From an uncultured Candidatus Melainabacteria bacterium (lineage in GTDB: Bacteria > Cyanobacteriota > Vampirovibrionia > Gastranaerophilales > Gastranaerophilaceae): a DNA stretch of 49,896 nt. Where the stretch lies: the NCBI GenBank assembly GCA_947361615.1, contig CANAJP010000006.1, positions 1-49,896 on the forward strand. Reading direction: 5' to 3'. The notes under the pieces were generated by a model. It had not been told where the DNA came from and did not search any database. It worked only from the letters and a program-made list of their open reading frames with translations. Positions 16,683 to 24,801 of the stretch are shown piece after piece; within the stretch, counting starts at the first letter, position 1, and each line of letters opens with the position of its first letter. The position numbers and the translations under genes are program-made.

Positions 16683-18146
16683 GTGGAAGATTCAGTTCTT
16701 AAAAAAGCCAATTCAAAAAAGCATATAACCGAAGAAATTGCAACTCGTAAACGTGCTTTGAATTTTTATTCTTTAGCAAATATTCTTCCGGATCCAGATA
16801 TAGTCTTGCGTAAACAGGGCAAAGATATGAAGATTTATAGGGAATTACTCTGTGATCCTCACGTTTTTGCTTGTACTCAATCTCGAAAAGCCGGAGTTCT
16901 ATCTCTTGATTGGGCAATCAATCGAGGGGGAGATAAAGACGAACATTCAGAAAACATCGAAAAATTACTCAAGCAATTGAATGTTTATAAATTAATTTCT
17001 GACATTCTTGAAGCAACCCAATTTGGCTTTCAGCCTTTAGAGATTATTTGGCATAAAGATAAATCGGGATATATTCTACCCCAAAAAGTTATTGCAAAAC
17101 CACCTGAATGGTTCTGTTTTGATGACGAGAATAATTTAAAATTTCGTACTAAAGAAAATTATTACGGAGAAATTGTTCCTGATAAAAAATTTCTGCTTGC
17201 TCAAAATAATCCAAGTTATAACAACCCTTATGGTGAACGCACACTTTCTCGTGTATTTTGGGCTGTAACCTTCAAAAAGGGAGGGATGAAGTTTTGGGTA
17301 GTATTCACGGAAAAATACGGAATGCCACATTTAATAGGTAAACATCCTCGTGGTGCATCCAAAGAAGAAACCGACACTCTTGCCGATATGCTTGAGGATA
17401 TGGTACAAGATGCGATTGCTGTCATTCCTGATGATTCTTCAGTTGAAATTCAAGAGGCAAATAAATCTTCGTCTGCTGAGATTTACGAAAAATTAATCGA
17501 CAAGATGAATTCCGAAATCTCAAAAGCAGTTCTCGGACAAACTCTTACAACGGAAATTGGCTCAACGGGAAGTTATGCCGCTGCAAATACTCACATGGCA
17601 GTTCGTCAAGACATTATTGATGCTGATAAAAAACTCGTTGAGAGTGTTATTAATCAATTAATTCGTTGGATTTATGAAATCAATTTTTCAAATGCCGACG
17701 TTCCTGTTTTTGAAATGTATGCACCTGAAGATGTGGATTTAACTTTAGCACAACGAGATAAAATTCTGTCTGAAACTGGAGTCAAATTTACAAAAGAATA
17801 CTTTATCAAAAATTATGGATTAGAAGATGAAGATTTTGAAATAAGAGAGGATTTTTATCCAACGCAAAATCCTAATTTTAAAGAATTTAAACAAGAAGAT
17901 GAAGAACTGACACCGGGACAGGAACAACTCGAAAATCTGTTCAGCTTTATATCTGAAACCAAACTTTCTGAACAAGCTCAAAATCTTTTAAATCCGTTTT
18001 TATCACTCGTTGATAGTTGCGACAGTTACGAGGCGTTTGAAGAATTACTCAACGAAAAAAATCTGCATAGCAAAACCTTTGAGCAAGATTTACAAAAAGC
18101 ATTATTCCTGTGTGAACTCCAAGGCAGGTCTGATGGACTTGAATAA
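16683..18146 (+). CDS. portal protein (Mu gp29-like, DUF935)
   Basis: 487-residue portal of the DUF935 family. Marks include LPDPDIVLRKQGKDMKIYRELLCDPHVFACTQSRKAGVLSLDWAI, then LEATQFGFQPLEIIWH, then YGERTLSRVFWAVTFKKGGMKFWVVFTEKYGMPHLIGKHPRG, then GQTLTTEIGSTGSYAAANTHMAVRQDI. The start is GTG at 16683, with AGGAG 6-7 nt upstream. Unusually, it comes after the tail tube, not next to the terminase, which is on the opposite strand 6 kb away. It overlaps the methyltransferase gene by 14 nt. Confidence 0.93.
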   Translation: MEDSVLKKANSKKHITEEIATRKRALNFYSLANILPDPDIVLRKQGKDMKIYRELLCDPHVFACTQSRKAGVLSLDWAINRGGDKDEHSENIEKLLKQLNVYKLISDILEATQFGFQPLEIIWHKDKSGYILPQKVIAKPPEWFCFDDENNLKFRTKENYYGEIVPDKKFLLAQNNPSYNNPYGERTLSRVFWAVTFKKGGMKFWVVFTEKYGMPHLIGKHPRGASKEETDTLADMLEDMVQDAIAVIPDDSSVEIQEANKSSSAEIYEKLIDKMNSEISKAVLGQTLTTEIGSTGSYAAANTHMAVRQDIIDADKKLVESVINQLIRWIYEINFSNADVPVFEMYAPEDVDLTLAQRDKILSETGVKFTKEYFIKNYGLEDEDFEIREDFYPTQNPNFKEFKQEDEELTPGQEQLENLFSFISETKLSEQAQNLLNPFLSLVDSCDSYEAFEELLNEKNLHSKTFEQDLQKALFLCELQGRSDGLE

Positions 18147-18987
18147 AATTTATACCGGGAACGCACTTGAGGTTTTAAAAACTCTGCCTGAGGGTTCCGT
18201 TAATATGTGCATTACTTCCCCACCATATTGGGGATTAAGAGATTATAAAACAAATCCTGCAATATGGAATGATGGATGGCAGGGCGAACTCGGAGCGGAG
18301 CCAAGTTTTAATCAATACATAAATCATCTGTGCGATGTTTTCGATAAAGTTAAACGAGTTTTAAAAGATGATGGAACTTGTTGGGTAAATATTGGCGATA
18401 GCTACAATAAAAAGTCTTTAACTCTTATTCCTTTTCGTTTTGCACTTGAAATGTGCAACAGAGGATGGATTGTTAGAAATGTTATTATATGGCAAAAAAC
18501 AAATGCAACACCGCAGAGTGCAAAAGATAGATTCACCGTTGATTTTGAATATTTGTTTTTCTTCTCTAAAAATAAAAAATATTACTTTGAACAACAATTT
18601 GAACCTTTTAAGACTTCTACTTATCAACGAGGACTTAGAAATTTTACAGATAATAAAAGTTTAAATTATCAGGGTTATGGCAAAACTCAACAAAAAAACT
18701 TTCATCAAAAAGTAATAAATAATGAATTATCCGGTAGAAATAAACGCACAGTATGGCAAATTGCAACACACGCTTATCATGGAGCACACTTTGCAGTATT
18801 TCCACCCGCTCTTATTGAACCCCCGATTAAAGCAGGATGTCCTGAAGGTGGTATTGTTTTAGATCCATTTATTGGTAGCGGCACGACCGCTTTTGTCGCA
18901 GAAAAATTAAATCGCAACTGGCTTGGAATTGAGCTTAATCCTGAATATGCAAAATTAGCCGAAGAGAGAATCTCTAAAAATAAATAG
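18133..18987 (+). CDS. site-specific DNA methyltransferase (beta class)
   Basis: 284-residue DNA methyltransferase (adenine-N6 or cytosine-N4). Catalytic motif IV is TSPPYWGL (residues 28-35) near the N-terminus, and the AdoMet-binding motif I is LDPFIGSGTT near the C-terminus, followed by NRNWLGIELNPEYAKLAEERI. The order IV-then-I marks the beta class. The start at 18133 lies inside the portal stop region; the frame is open to 18010 but the extra part covers the portal. No restriction enzyme is adjacent, so it probably protects phage DNA. Target sequence unknown. Confidence 0.88.
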   Translation: MDLNKIYTGNALEVLKTLPEGSVNMCITSPPYWGLRDYKTNPAIWNDGWQGELGAEPSFNQYINHLCDVFDKVKRVLKDDGTCWVNIGDSYNKKSLTLIPFRFALEMCNRGWIVRNVIIWQKTNATPQSAKDRFTVDFEYLFFFSKNKKYYFEQQFEPFKTSTYQRGLRNFTDNKSLNYQGYGKTQQKNFHQKVINNELSGRNKRTVWQIATHAYHGAHFAVFPPALIEPPIKAGCPEGGIVLDPFIGSGTTAFVAEKLNRNWLGIELNPEYAKLAEERISKNK

Positions 18988-18994
18988 GAGTTAT

Positions 18995-19945
18995 ATGTCC
19001 CCAATTTCTAAAGAAGAAGCTGCTATGAAAAGAAATTTTCTTAAGCAGCGGCAGAGTTTGCCTTTAAAATTAAAAATTGAATTATCAAAAAATAGAATTA
19101 AGCAATTTTATGAACACTTTGATGGCAAAGTATATATTTCTTTCTCAGGCGGAAAAGATTCAACAGTTCTATTGCACCTTGTTCGTTCTTTATTTCCTGA
19201 AGTCCCTGCTGTGTTTGTTGACACAGGCTTAGAATATCCCGAAGTTAGGAGTTTTGTTAAATCTTTTGCTAATGTAGTCACACTTCGTCCAGAAATGCCA
19301 TTTAATAAAGTAATTACAGAGTACGGCTATCCAGTAATTAGTAAAGAAGTCGCTCAATTTATTGAGGATAATCGTAGAAACCCGAATGGATATACTGCCA
19401 AAAAGTTTGATCCGAATAGTGATTATGTAAAAAAATACGGTTCTCGTTTTTGTCTTGCAAAATGGAACCACCTCAAGGATAGTGACATAAAGATATCTTC
19501 TCAATGCTGCCGAATTATGAAAAAAACTCCTGCAAAGAAATTTGAAAAGGAGTCAGGATTAAAACCATATATAGCCACAATGGCAGCCGAGAGTAATTTA
19601 AGAAAACAAGAATACATCAAAAAAGGCTGTAATTCGTTTGAATCCAAACGCCCTGCCTCAACTCCGCTTGGATTTTGGACTGAGCAAGATGTTCTTCAGT
19701 ATTTGGTTGAAAACAATCTGTCCTATTGTTCGGTCTATGGCGAGATCAAACAGGATACAAGTGGAAAATATTACACAACAGGAGCAAAACGCACAGGATG
19801 TATGTTCTGTATGTTTGGAGTTCATAACGAAAAATCCCCGAATAAGTTTGAACTCATGCGTGAAACTCATCCAAAACTTCACGATTATTGCATTAATAAA
19901 TTAGGCTGCGGCAGAGTGCTTGATTTTATAGGAGTCAAGTATTAA
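18995..19945 (+). CDS. PAPS-reductase-like PP-loop protein
   Basis: 316-residue protein of the phosphoadenosine-phosphosulfate reductase/ATP-pyrophosphatase superfamily. The PP-loop SGGKDS is at residues 51-56, VDTGLEYPEV at 76-84, a QCCRIMK segment at 170-176, and GCMFCMFGVH at 268-277. The CC and CxxC cysteines could bind an iron-sulfur cluster, as in DndC-like and some PAPS reductases. AGGAG lies 4 nt before the start. In phages such proteins are common but their role is not settled: options are sulfur-based DNA or tRNA modification, or real sulfate reduction. Here it sits between a DNA methyltransferase and Mu F. Confidence 0.82.
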   Translation: MSPISKEEAAMKRNFLKQRQSLPLKLKIELSKNRIKQFYEHFDGKVYISFSGGKDSTVLLHLVRSLFPEVPAVFVDTGLEYPEVRSFVKSFANVVTLRPEMPFNKVITEYGYPVISKEVAQFIEDNRRNPNGYTAKKFDPNSDYVKKYGSRFCLAKWNHLKDSDIKISSQCCRIMKKTPAKKFEKESGLKPYIATMAAESNLRKQEYIKKGCNSFESKRPASTPLGFWTEQDVLQYLVENNLSYCSVYGEIKQDTSGKYYTTGAKRTGCMFCMFGVHNEKSPNKFELMRETHPKLHDYCINKLGCGRVLDFIGVKY

Positions 19946-20700
19946 TGATTGAACTCAAAGGTTTATTTAAACTCGCTCCTGCTAAGGCAATAAGGTATTT
20001 TAGAAACAAAAAGAATGCTCTTTCGTGGGATTGGTATGAGATTTGGCAAGATGCCCACAAAAAATCATTCACAGTTGCCAAAGTTATGCGAGAAGATATT
20101 CTAAAAGATATACGCTCATCACTTGATAAAGCACTGTCTGAGGGTAAAACTTTCCACGAATTTCAAAAAGAACTCAAACCGATTCTTCAAAAGAAAGGTT
20201 GGTGGGGGGAGCAGTTCGTTGTTGATTCGAAAGGAAATGCCGAAAAGGTTCAACTCGGCTCAATGTTTCGTCTTAAAACCATTTACCACGTAAATATGCA
20301 AACAGCATATATGACTGGCAGATATAACACTCAGATGGATAACGTTGACAACCGACCGTATTGGGAATATGTTGCAGTTTTAGATTCTCGAACTCGTCCT
20401 GAACACGCAGAACTTAACGGACTGGTTTTACCATATGATGACCCATTTTGGAAATCTTTTTATCCGCCAAATGGTTGGCGATGTCGTTGCCGTGTGAATG
20501 CACTTTCTAAATATGCACTTGATAAAAAGAAATCGATATTGAGTTCTTCAGCCGGGAATTTATCCCAAGAAATGCATCTCGTTTCCAAAAAATCGGGTGA
20601 ATATAAGCCTGTTACTGTTTATACAGACCCTTTGACAGGTAAGAAAATTGCACCTGATGTCGGATGGTCTCGTAACCCTGCATCTGAGTTTGTTGCTTAA
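19945..20700 (+). CDS. head morphogenesis protein (Mu F-like)
   Basis: 251-residue minor head protein of the Phage_Mu_F family. The typical C-terminal block is present: YWEYVAVLDSRTRPEHAELNGLVLPYDDPFWKSFYPPNGWRCRCRV. It starts within the stop of the preceding gene (TAATG). In Mu it follows the portal; here two enzyme genes have been inserted between. Confidence 0.92.
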   Translation: MIELKGLFKLAPAKAIRYFRNKKNALSWDWYEIWQDAHKKSFTVAKVMREDILKDIRSSLDKALSEGKTFHEFQKELKPILQKKGWWGEQFVVDSKGNAEKVQLGSMFRLKTIYHVNMQTAYMTGRYNTQMDNVDNRPYWEYVAVLDSRTRPEHAELNGLVLPYDDPFWKSFYPPNGWRCRCRVNALSKYALDKKKSILSSSAGNLSQEMHLVSKKSGEYKPVTVYTDPLTGKKIAPDVGWSRNPASEFVA

Positions 20701-20702
20701 TC

Positions 20703-20731
20703 TTGAACAGGGTTTGAACAGAATTTGAACA
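20703..20731 (+). promoter_or_regulatory. three 11-bp-phased TTGAACA repeats before the Dam gene
   Basis: TTGAACA begins at 20703, 20714 and 20725, each one helical turn apart, in the short gap before the Dam start (SD AAAGGAG at 20738-20744). The heptamer also occurs twice at 11-bp spacing before the tail chaperone on the other strand (8620-8637). Confidence 0.55.
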
Positions 20732-20750
20732 TAACTTAAAGGAGTTTAGA

Positions 20751-21560
20751 ATGACTATTGATAAAAAATCTTTGATTAATTGGGTTGGCGGTAAAAGATT
20801 ATTAAGAAAAGTAATTGAGCCATTGATTCCTACAGATATTAAATCATATATTGAGCCATTTGGTGGTGGCGGTTGGATTTTGTTTTATAAAGATAAATGG
20901 GCGGACTTAGAGATTTATAATGACCTCGACAGTCGTCTTGTAAATCTATTTCGCATCGTAAAATATCACCCGAATGCTTTTAAAGAAGAGTTTAATTATC
21001 TTCTTGGCTCTCGTGAAATGTTTTTTCAATTTTTGAATTCAACTCCGATTACAGATATTCAAAAAGCAGTCCAATTTTATTATTTAATCACTCGTTCATT
21101 TGGCGGTAAAGGCAACACTTTGGGAACTGTAAAATGTTCTTCTAGCGGAGCTTGTAAATCCTTAAAAAATGTTCCTGAAAAAATTGATGCAATACATAAA
21201 CGTCTTGATAAAGTTATGATTGAAAATCGTGACTTTGAAAAACTCATTAAACAATACGATTTTGAAAATGCGTTTTTCTACTGTGATCCGCCATATTCTA
21301 AAGGCTGTGGCTATGAGGTTACATCAACCGAAGATTTCGACCATGAACGACTGAGAGAAGTTCTTGGCAATATCAAAGGTAGATTTTTGCTTTCGTATGA
21401 CGATTCACCCAAAATTAGGGAACTATACAAAGGTTATGAGATGGTTGAAATCGAACGCCAAAACGGAATCAACAACAGACAGGGAACGGACAGACTAAAC
21501 AAAACCTTTAAAGAGTTATTGATTGCTAATTACTCCATCAAGGATAAATTCAATGGCTAA
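20751..21560 (+). CDS. Dam-type DNA adenine methylase (D12 class)
   Basis: 269-residue N6-adenine methyltransferase of the alpha/D12 class. It has INWVGGKRLL (9-18) and YIEPFGGGG (33-41) for AdoMet binding, ITRSFGGKGNTLG, and catalytic FFYCDPPYSKG (175-185). Members usually methylate GATC, but the target here is not proven. It lies between Mu F and gpG, and its last codons overlap the gpG start. Confidence 0.9.
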   Translation: MTIDKKSLINWVGGKRLLRKVIEPLIPTDIKSYIEPFGGGGWILFYKDKWADLEIYNDLDSRLVNLFRIVKYHPNAFKEEFNYLLGSREMFFQFLNSTPITDIQKAVQFYYLITRSFGGKGNTLGTVKCSSSGACKSLKNVPEKIDAIHKRLDKVMIENRDFEKLIKQYDFENAFFYCDPPYSKGCGYEVTSTEDFDHERLREVLGNIKGRFLLSYDDSPKIRELYKGYEMVEIERQNGINNRQGTDRLNKTFKELLIANYSIKDKFNG

Positions 21561-22017
21561 TGAGCCGATTGAAATAAAAATCGATAACAAGGCTGTTAAT
21601 GAGAAATTACTTGAACTTGCAAAACGAGGTGAAAACCTGCGGCCGTTAATGAAAAACATCGCAGGTATTTTTGCATCCTCAACTGAAGAAAATTTCAAGG
21701 AAGAGGGAAGACCTGACAAATGGGTTGATTTAGCAGAATCAACAAAAAAACAAAGAACTAAAAAGCAAAAGACGAAAAAACAAAAATGGTCAGGAAAAAT
21801 TTTGCAAGTTGAGGGTCAACTTGCATCCTCTGTTTCGACCCAGTATGATGACAATTCCGCGGTTATAGGTTCAGGCGAAGATTATGCAGCTATTCACCAA
21901 CTTGGTGGGAAAGCCGGGAAAAATAAAAAAGTTTCAATACCCGCACGACCATATTTGCAACTGACTCAGGAAGATTTAAATGAAATTATAGAAATAGTTG
22001 AAAAGTATCTTGGCTAA
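21553..22017 (+). CDS. virion morphogenesis protein G (Mu gpG/P2 S-like)
   Basis: 154-residue tail completion protein. The N-terminal IKIDNKAVNEKLLELAKRGENLRPLMKNIAGIF, the middle WVDLAESTKKQR and the C-terminal AIHQLGGKAGKNKKVSIPARPYLQLTQEDLNEI are the family signature. A KK-rich repeat (residues 64-75) precedes WSGKILQVEGQLASS. Start at 21553, overlapping the Dam stop by 8 nt, with AAGGA 8 nt upstream. Last structural gene of the prophage on this side. Confidence 0.88.
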   Translation: MANEPIEIKIDNKAVNEKLLELAKRGENLRPLMKNIAGIFASSTEENFKEEGRPDKWVDLAESTKKQRTKKQKTKKQKWSGKILQVEGQLASSVSTQYDDNSAVIGSGEDYAAIHQLGGKAGKNKKVSIPARPYLQLTQEDLNEIIEIVEKYLG

Positions 22018-22057
22018 TTAAAATACTTTTCATTTTTATAGATATTAAAAAACAATA

Positions 22058-22074
22058 TATACGACTTACGTATA
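22058..22074. promoter_or_regulatory. operator-like dyad before the first XRE gene
   Basis: TATACG and CGTATA are separated by 5 bp, about 80 nt upstream of the repressor gene at 22152. Size and spacing fit a small HTH dimer. Confidence 0.45.
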
Positions 22075-22151
22075 CTCAAACAATGTTAAATAGCTGAAAA
22101 GGAGCATTCTTTTAATGCAACAAAAATTATAGAATAGTAATAGGTGAACTT

Positions 22152-22484
22152 ATGACAAACATTCCTAAAAAATTCGGAAAAAGATTACAAGAATTAAGAA
22201 AAATGAGGAATTTAACACAATCTCAATTAGCTGAACTAGTTGAGTTAGAAGTCATGACAATCTCAAGAATTGAGAATGGAACACAATACCCAAAACCTGA
22301 AAACTTAGAAAAATTCTCTAAAGTTTTAAAAATGAGTATAAAAGACTTTTTCGATTTCGATCATTATAAAATGCGAAAAGAATTGGTTCAAGAATTAAAT
22401 GACATTATAAGCGCATCTAGCATCAAAGATTTACAATTTTACAAAAAAGTAATTTGTAGCCATATTGAGTCAAAACAATCATAG
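22152..22484 (+). CDS. XRE-family HTH regulator 1
   Basis: 110 residues. The N-terminal ~60 are a Cro/CI-type HTH (FGKRLQELRKMRNLTQSQLAELVELEVMTISRIENGTQYPKPENLEKFSKVLKM); the rest is a short helical dimerisation tail. AGGTGA precedes the start. First of four HTH genes after the virion genes, so a candidate phage repressor. Confidence 0.85.
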   Translation: MTNIPKKFGKRLQELRKMRNLTQSQLAELVELEVMTISRIENGTQYPKPENLEKFSKVLKMSIKDFFDFDHYKMRKELVQELNDIISASSIKDLQFYKKVICSHIESKQS

Positions 22485-22587
22485 GCATAACCAACTAGCT
22501 TAGAATAAAAAACACGCAAAAATTTAACATATTGACAAGAACAACATGGTAGTGGAATTAATCATTCGTGTAACTTAGTATTATTGT

Positions 22588-22938
22588 ATGCCTGTATTTG
22601 ACGAAACCAAATTAAAAAAAGATTTAGGTAAATTCATAGCTACAAAAAGAAAAGCCTTAAAACTCTCGCAAGAGGCTTTAGCTGAAATATTAGAAATCAA
22701 AACCAGAACATTAAGTAAAATGGAAAATGGTCATACATTTATTTCTGCCAAGACTTTATGTAAGCTTTGTGAAATTTTCAACTTAACCCCTAGATCATTC
22801 TTTGATTTTTATGGTACTCCTGATGAGAACAACGTAAAATTAAATGAAATAACAGATAAACTAACAATAAGCAGTTCAGAAAAATTAGATTTTTATTATG
22901 AATTATTAAACCTCATTGACAGAAAATATAATGGATAA
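22588..22938 (+). CDS. XRE-family HTH regulator 2
   Basis: 116 residues with an N-terminal XRE domain (LGKFIATKRKALKLSQEALAEILEIKTRTLSKMENGHTFISAKTLCKLCEIFNL) and a short C-terminal helix pair. The intergenic segment before it has TTGACA at 22532-22537. Its stop overlaps the next HTH gene, so the two form an operon. Confidence 0.85.
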   Translation: MPVFDETKLKKDLGKFIATKRKALKLSQEALAEILEIKTRTLSKMENGHTFISAKTLCKLCEIFNLTPRSFFDFYGTPDENNVKLNEITDKLTISSSEKLDFYYELLNLIDRKYNG

Positions 22939-23287
22939 CGATGATTGTATATTAATATATAAAAAGAAAATTGGACAGAATATTGCAAAGTACAGGAAAT
23001 CAAAAAATCTGTCACAAAAAGAACTTGCATCTAAGACCGGAATTACGTCACAAACTCTTTCATGTATTGAAACAGGAATTAATCATCCCTCGTTTAACGT
23101 AATGATAAAAATTGCACACGCTTTAAATATTCCATTAGCTTATTTCTTTACATTTGATGATGCTATATATGATATCAACGATAAAGAACTTCTATTTTTA
23201 GCCTCAGAAGCGTTTAAAGGTTTAGATTACTCTAACCGTCAAATAGCATTCAAATTAATTAGTTGTTTCAAAGATGAAATAAAATAG
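22931..23287 (+). CDS. XRE-family HTH regulator 3
   Basis: 118 residues with an XRE domain (IGQNIAKYRKSKNLSQKELASKTGITSQTLSCIETGINHPSFNVMIKIAHALNI). The ATG at 22931 overlaps the upstream stop (ATGGATAA), so translation is probably coupled; a TTG at 22916 is a weaker choice. Convergent with HTH 4. Confidence 0.83.
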   Translation: MDNDDCILIYKKKIGQNIAKYRKSKNLSQKELASKTGITSQTLSCIETGINHPSFNVMIKIAHALNIPLAYFFTFDDAIYDINDKELLFLASEAFKGLDYSNRQIAFKLISCFKDEIK

Positions 23288-23299
23288 AAAAGTTAATAA

Positions 23300-23653
23300 T
23301 CATTTTATCCTTTTCTTTGGAAACAATTCTTTCAATGACCGTGCGTAATTTACCATGTGTCGTAACAATTTCTTATCAAAATCAATTATTTCTTTGCCAA
23401 GCTCTAATTTTAATTTTTCCTCGGATTCTTCAAGAATATATTCTTTAGAAAAATCAAACAAATCTATATAATCAACACCCAACTTCTCAACAAAAGAACC
23501 AATAGATGCAAGCGAAGGAGTTCTTTTCCCAATTTCAATCAAACCAATTGTCGTTGGATGCATATCACACAACTCAGCTAATTCCTGTTGTGTGAAACCT
23601 TTCGCTTCACGAATTTCCTTTAATTTCTTTCCAAATAAAATACCAAACTTCAT
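23300..23653 (-). CDS. XRE-family HTH regulator 4 (opposite strand)
   Basis: 117 residues with an N-terminal XRE domain (FGKKLKEIREAKGFTQQELAELCDMHPTTIGLIEIGKRTPSLASIGSFVEKLGV) and a C-terminal helical tail rich in Glu/Lys. It is divergent from the GerE-like gene at 23851, with two dyads in the gap between. This divergent layout resembles a lysis-lysogeny switch. Confidence 0.85.
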   Translation of the reverse strand: MKFGILFGKKLKEIREAKGFTQQELAELCDMHPTTIGLIEIGKRTPSLASIGSFVEKLGVDYIDLFDFSKEYILEESEEKLKLELGKEIIDFDKKLLRHMVNYARSLKELFPKKRIK

Positions 23654-23709
23654 ATATTAAGCCTAAAACTAATCATGCCCAAGCACCATAGACTTACCAG
23701 TTATTCTTT

Positions 23710-23746
23710 TTATAACCTATTTGGTTATAATTATCCAAATGGCTAA
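23710..23746. promoter_or_regulatory. tandem operator dyads in a divergent switch region
   Basis: TTATAACC (23710-23717) and GGTTATAA (23723-23730) are perfect 8-bp arms with a 5-bp spacer. Immediately after, TTATCC (23731-23736) and GGCTAA (23741-23746) make an imperfect copy with a 4-bp spacer. They lie between the divergent HTH 4 and GerE-like genes. The remainder of 23654-23850 is AT-rich and without genes. Confidence 0.6.
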
Positions 23747-23850
23747 TTGAAATCTTGTTTTTAACGCTACATACTATAAATATAAACAAGATGTTTGAAA
23801 TAAAATCAAAACACCAAATAGAAAAATCATACAATTGGATAAATTAATTA

Positions 23851-24111
23851 ATGGAAAGATTAGACAGGCAATACAAGCAAAAAATATACGATGAGATTCC
23901 AGATATAAAAGTAATATATTATATACTGACCGGATTAACATACAGACAAATAGGAATAAAATTTTATAGTTTCAATACTAATAAATTTATATATCAAGTC
24001 CGTAAACTACTTAAACAGTTCAATCTAAGTAACCGCAGACAGTTAGCTTACTTTGCTGTAAAAAATGATTTAATCAATGCAGAAATTTTAGAGGAATACA
24101 TCAATGCTTGA
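23851..24111 (+). CDS. GerE/LuxR-type mini regulator 1
   Basis: 86 residues, apparently a lone GerE-type HTH: IKVIYYILTGLTYRQIGIKFYSFNTNKFIYQVRKLLKQFNLSNRRQLAYFAVKNDLI. The pattern matches the C-terminal domain of LuxR/NarL regulators (compare 39677-39937 in this window) but without a receiver. It overlaps the next gene by 8 nt. Confidence 0.65.
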   Translation: MERLDRQYKQKIYDEIPDIKVIYYILTGLTYRQIGIKFYSFNTNKFIYQVRKLLKQFNLSNRRQLAYFAVKNDLINAEILEEYINA

Positions 24112-24313
24112 GGTTTTAACAAAAAACGAACAGGATGTAATGAACCTATTAGTTCAAGGACGCGACTTTAAAAACATAACAGAATTTCTTGCAATTGATT
24201 TCAATCAATATAAAATAATAAAAAAATCATTATTTAAAAAATTGAATATTAAAAAAGTGGTTGAAATTTTACCACTATTTATAAAACATAACATGGTTGA
24301 TATGCTTTATTAA
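24104..24313 (+). CDS. GerE/LuxR-type mini regulator 2 (divergent)
   Basis: 69 residues (LTKNEQDVMNLLVQGRDFKNITEFLAIDFNQYKIIKKSLFKKLNIKKVVEILPLFI). The spacing of hydrophobic residues again fits a GerE-type HTH, but it is weaker than its neighbour. Probably the product of a tandem duplication and divergence. The overlap (ATGCTTGA) implies coupled translation. Confidence 0.55.
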   Translation: MLEVLTKNEQDVMNLLVQGRDFKNITEFLAIDFNQYKIIKKSLFKKLNIKKVVEILPLFIKHNMVDMLY

Positions 24314-24480
24314 TATTAAATCAAGACACAAGTTACTATATAAAATAAATTAAAGGCTAAACCGATACATGCACAAAAAAAAAGAAAAACCAACTATACC
24401 AATGAATAAAAACTTGTTCATAGACAGGTTAAAAAAAAAGAAATTTTTATTAAAAATAAATAACAATATATTTACATCTA

Positions 24481-24526
24481 TACCCCATACAAACTTTTAG
24501 TTCTAATTAATTGTTAGTATGGGGTA
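24481..24526 (+). terminator. long-stem hairpin, terminator-like
   Basis: TACCCCATAC (24481-24490) and GTATGGGGTA (24517-24526) form a perfect 10-bp stem, extended by AAC/GTT after one mismatch, with an AT-rich loop and CTTT after it. It ends 27 nt before the start at 24553, so it could be a terminator, or a leader structure of that gene. The rest of 24314-24552 is AT-rich with no convincing gene. Confidence 0.5.
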
Positions 24527-24552
24527 CTTTATTGAATAAGAAAGGAGAAACA

Positions 24553-24768
24553 ATGGAAACTAATTATAGTTCCAAAAGACGATGCGATTCAAAATGTGGA
24601 AACGAACCACATACCAAGTGTCCACTTAAAAACAACATCAATTATTGCCCATTAATTTGGGAAGACGATTATTCGAACAGAGCAAAAGAAGAAAGAGCTT
24701 GGAAGGAGAGTTTACTCAAGGATAATTTGCTTCATGTCAGGCTTAATACAAAACAAAAAGTTGCTTAA
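24553..24768 (+). CDS. small Cys-rich protein, unknown
   Basis: 71 residues starting METNYSSKRR, with AAAGGAG 5 nt upstream of the ATG. Four Cys (CDSKCGNEPHTKCPL...NYCPLIW) suggest a metal-binding knuckle; the C-terminal half is charged. Similar CPL spacing to the 58-residue phage protein at 15972. Function unknown. Confidence 0.65.
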   Translation: METNYSSKRRCDSKCGNEPHTKCPLKNNINYCPLIWEDDYSNRAKEERAWKESLLKDNLLHVRLNTKQKVA

Positions 24769-24801
24769 AAAATGTTATGCAAAAGAAAAAAGGGGAATTT
24801 T

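Noticed and set aside
24369-24500. 43-codon Lys/Asn-rich frame
   Set aside because: Composition is what AT-rich DNA gives by chance; no ribosome site, and it ends inside the hairpin.
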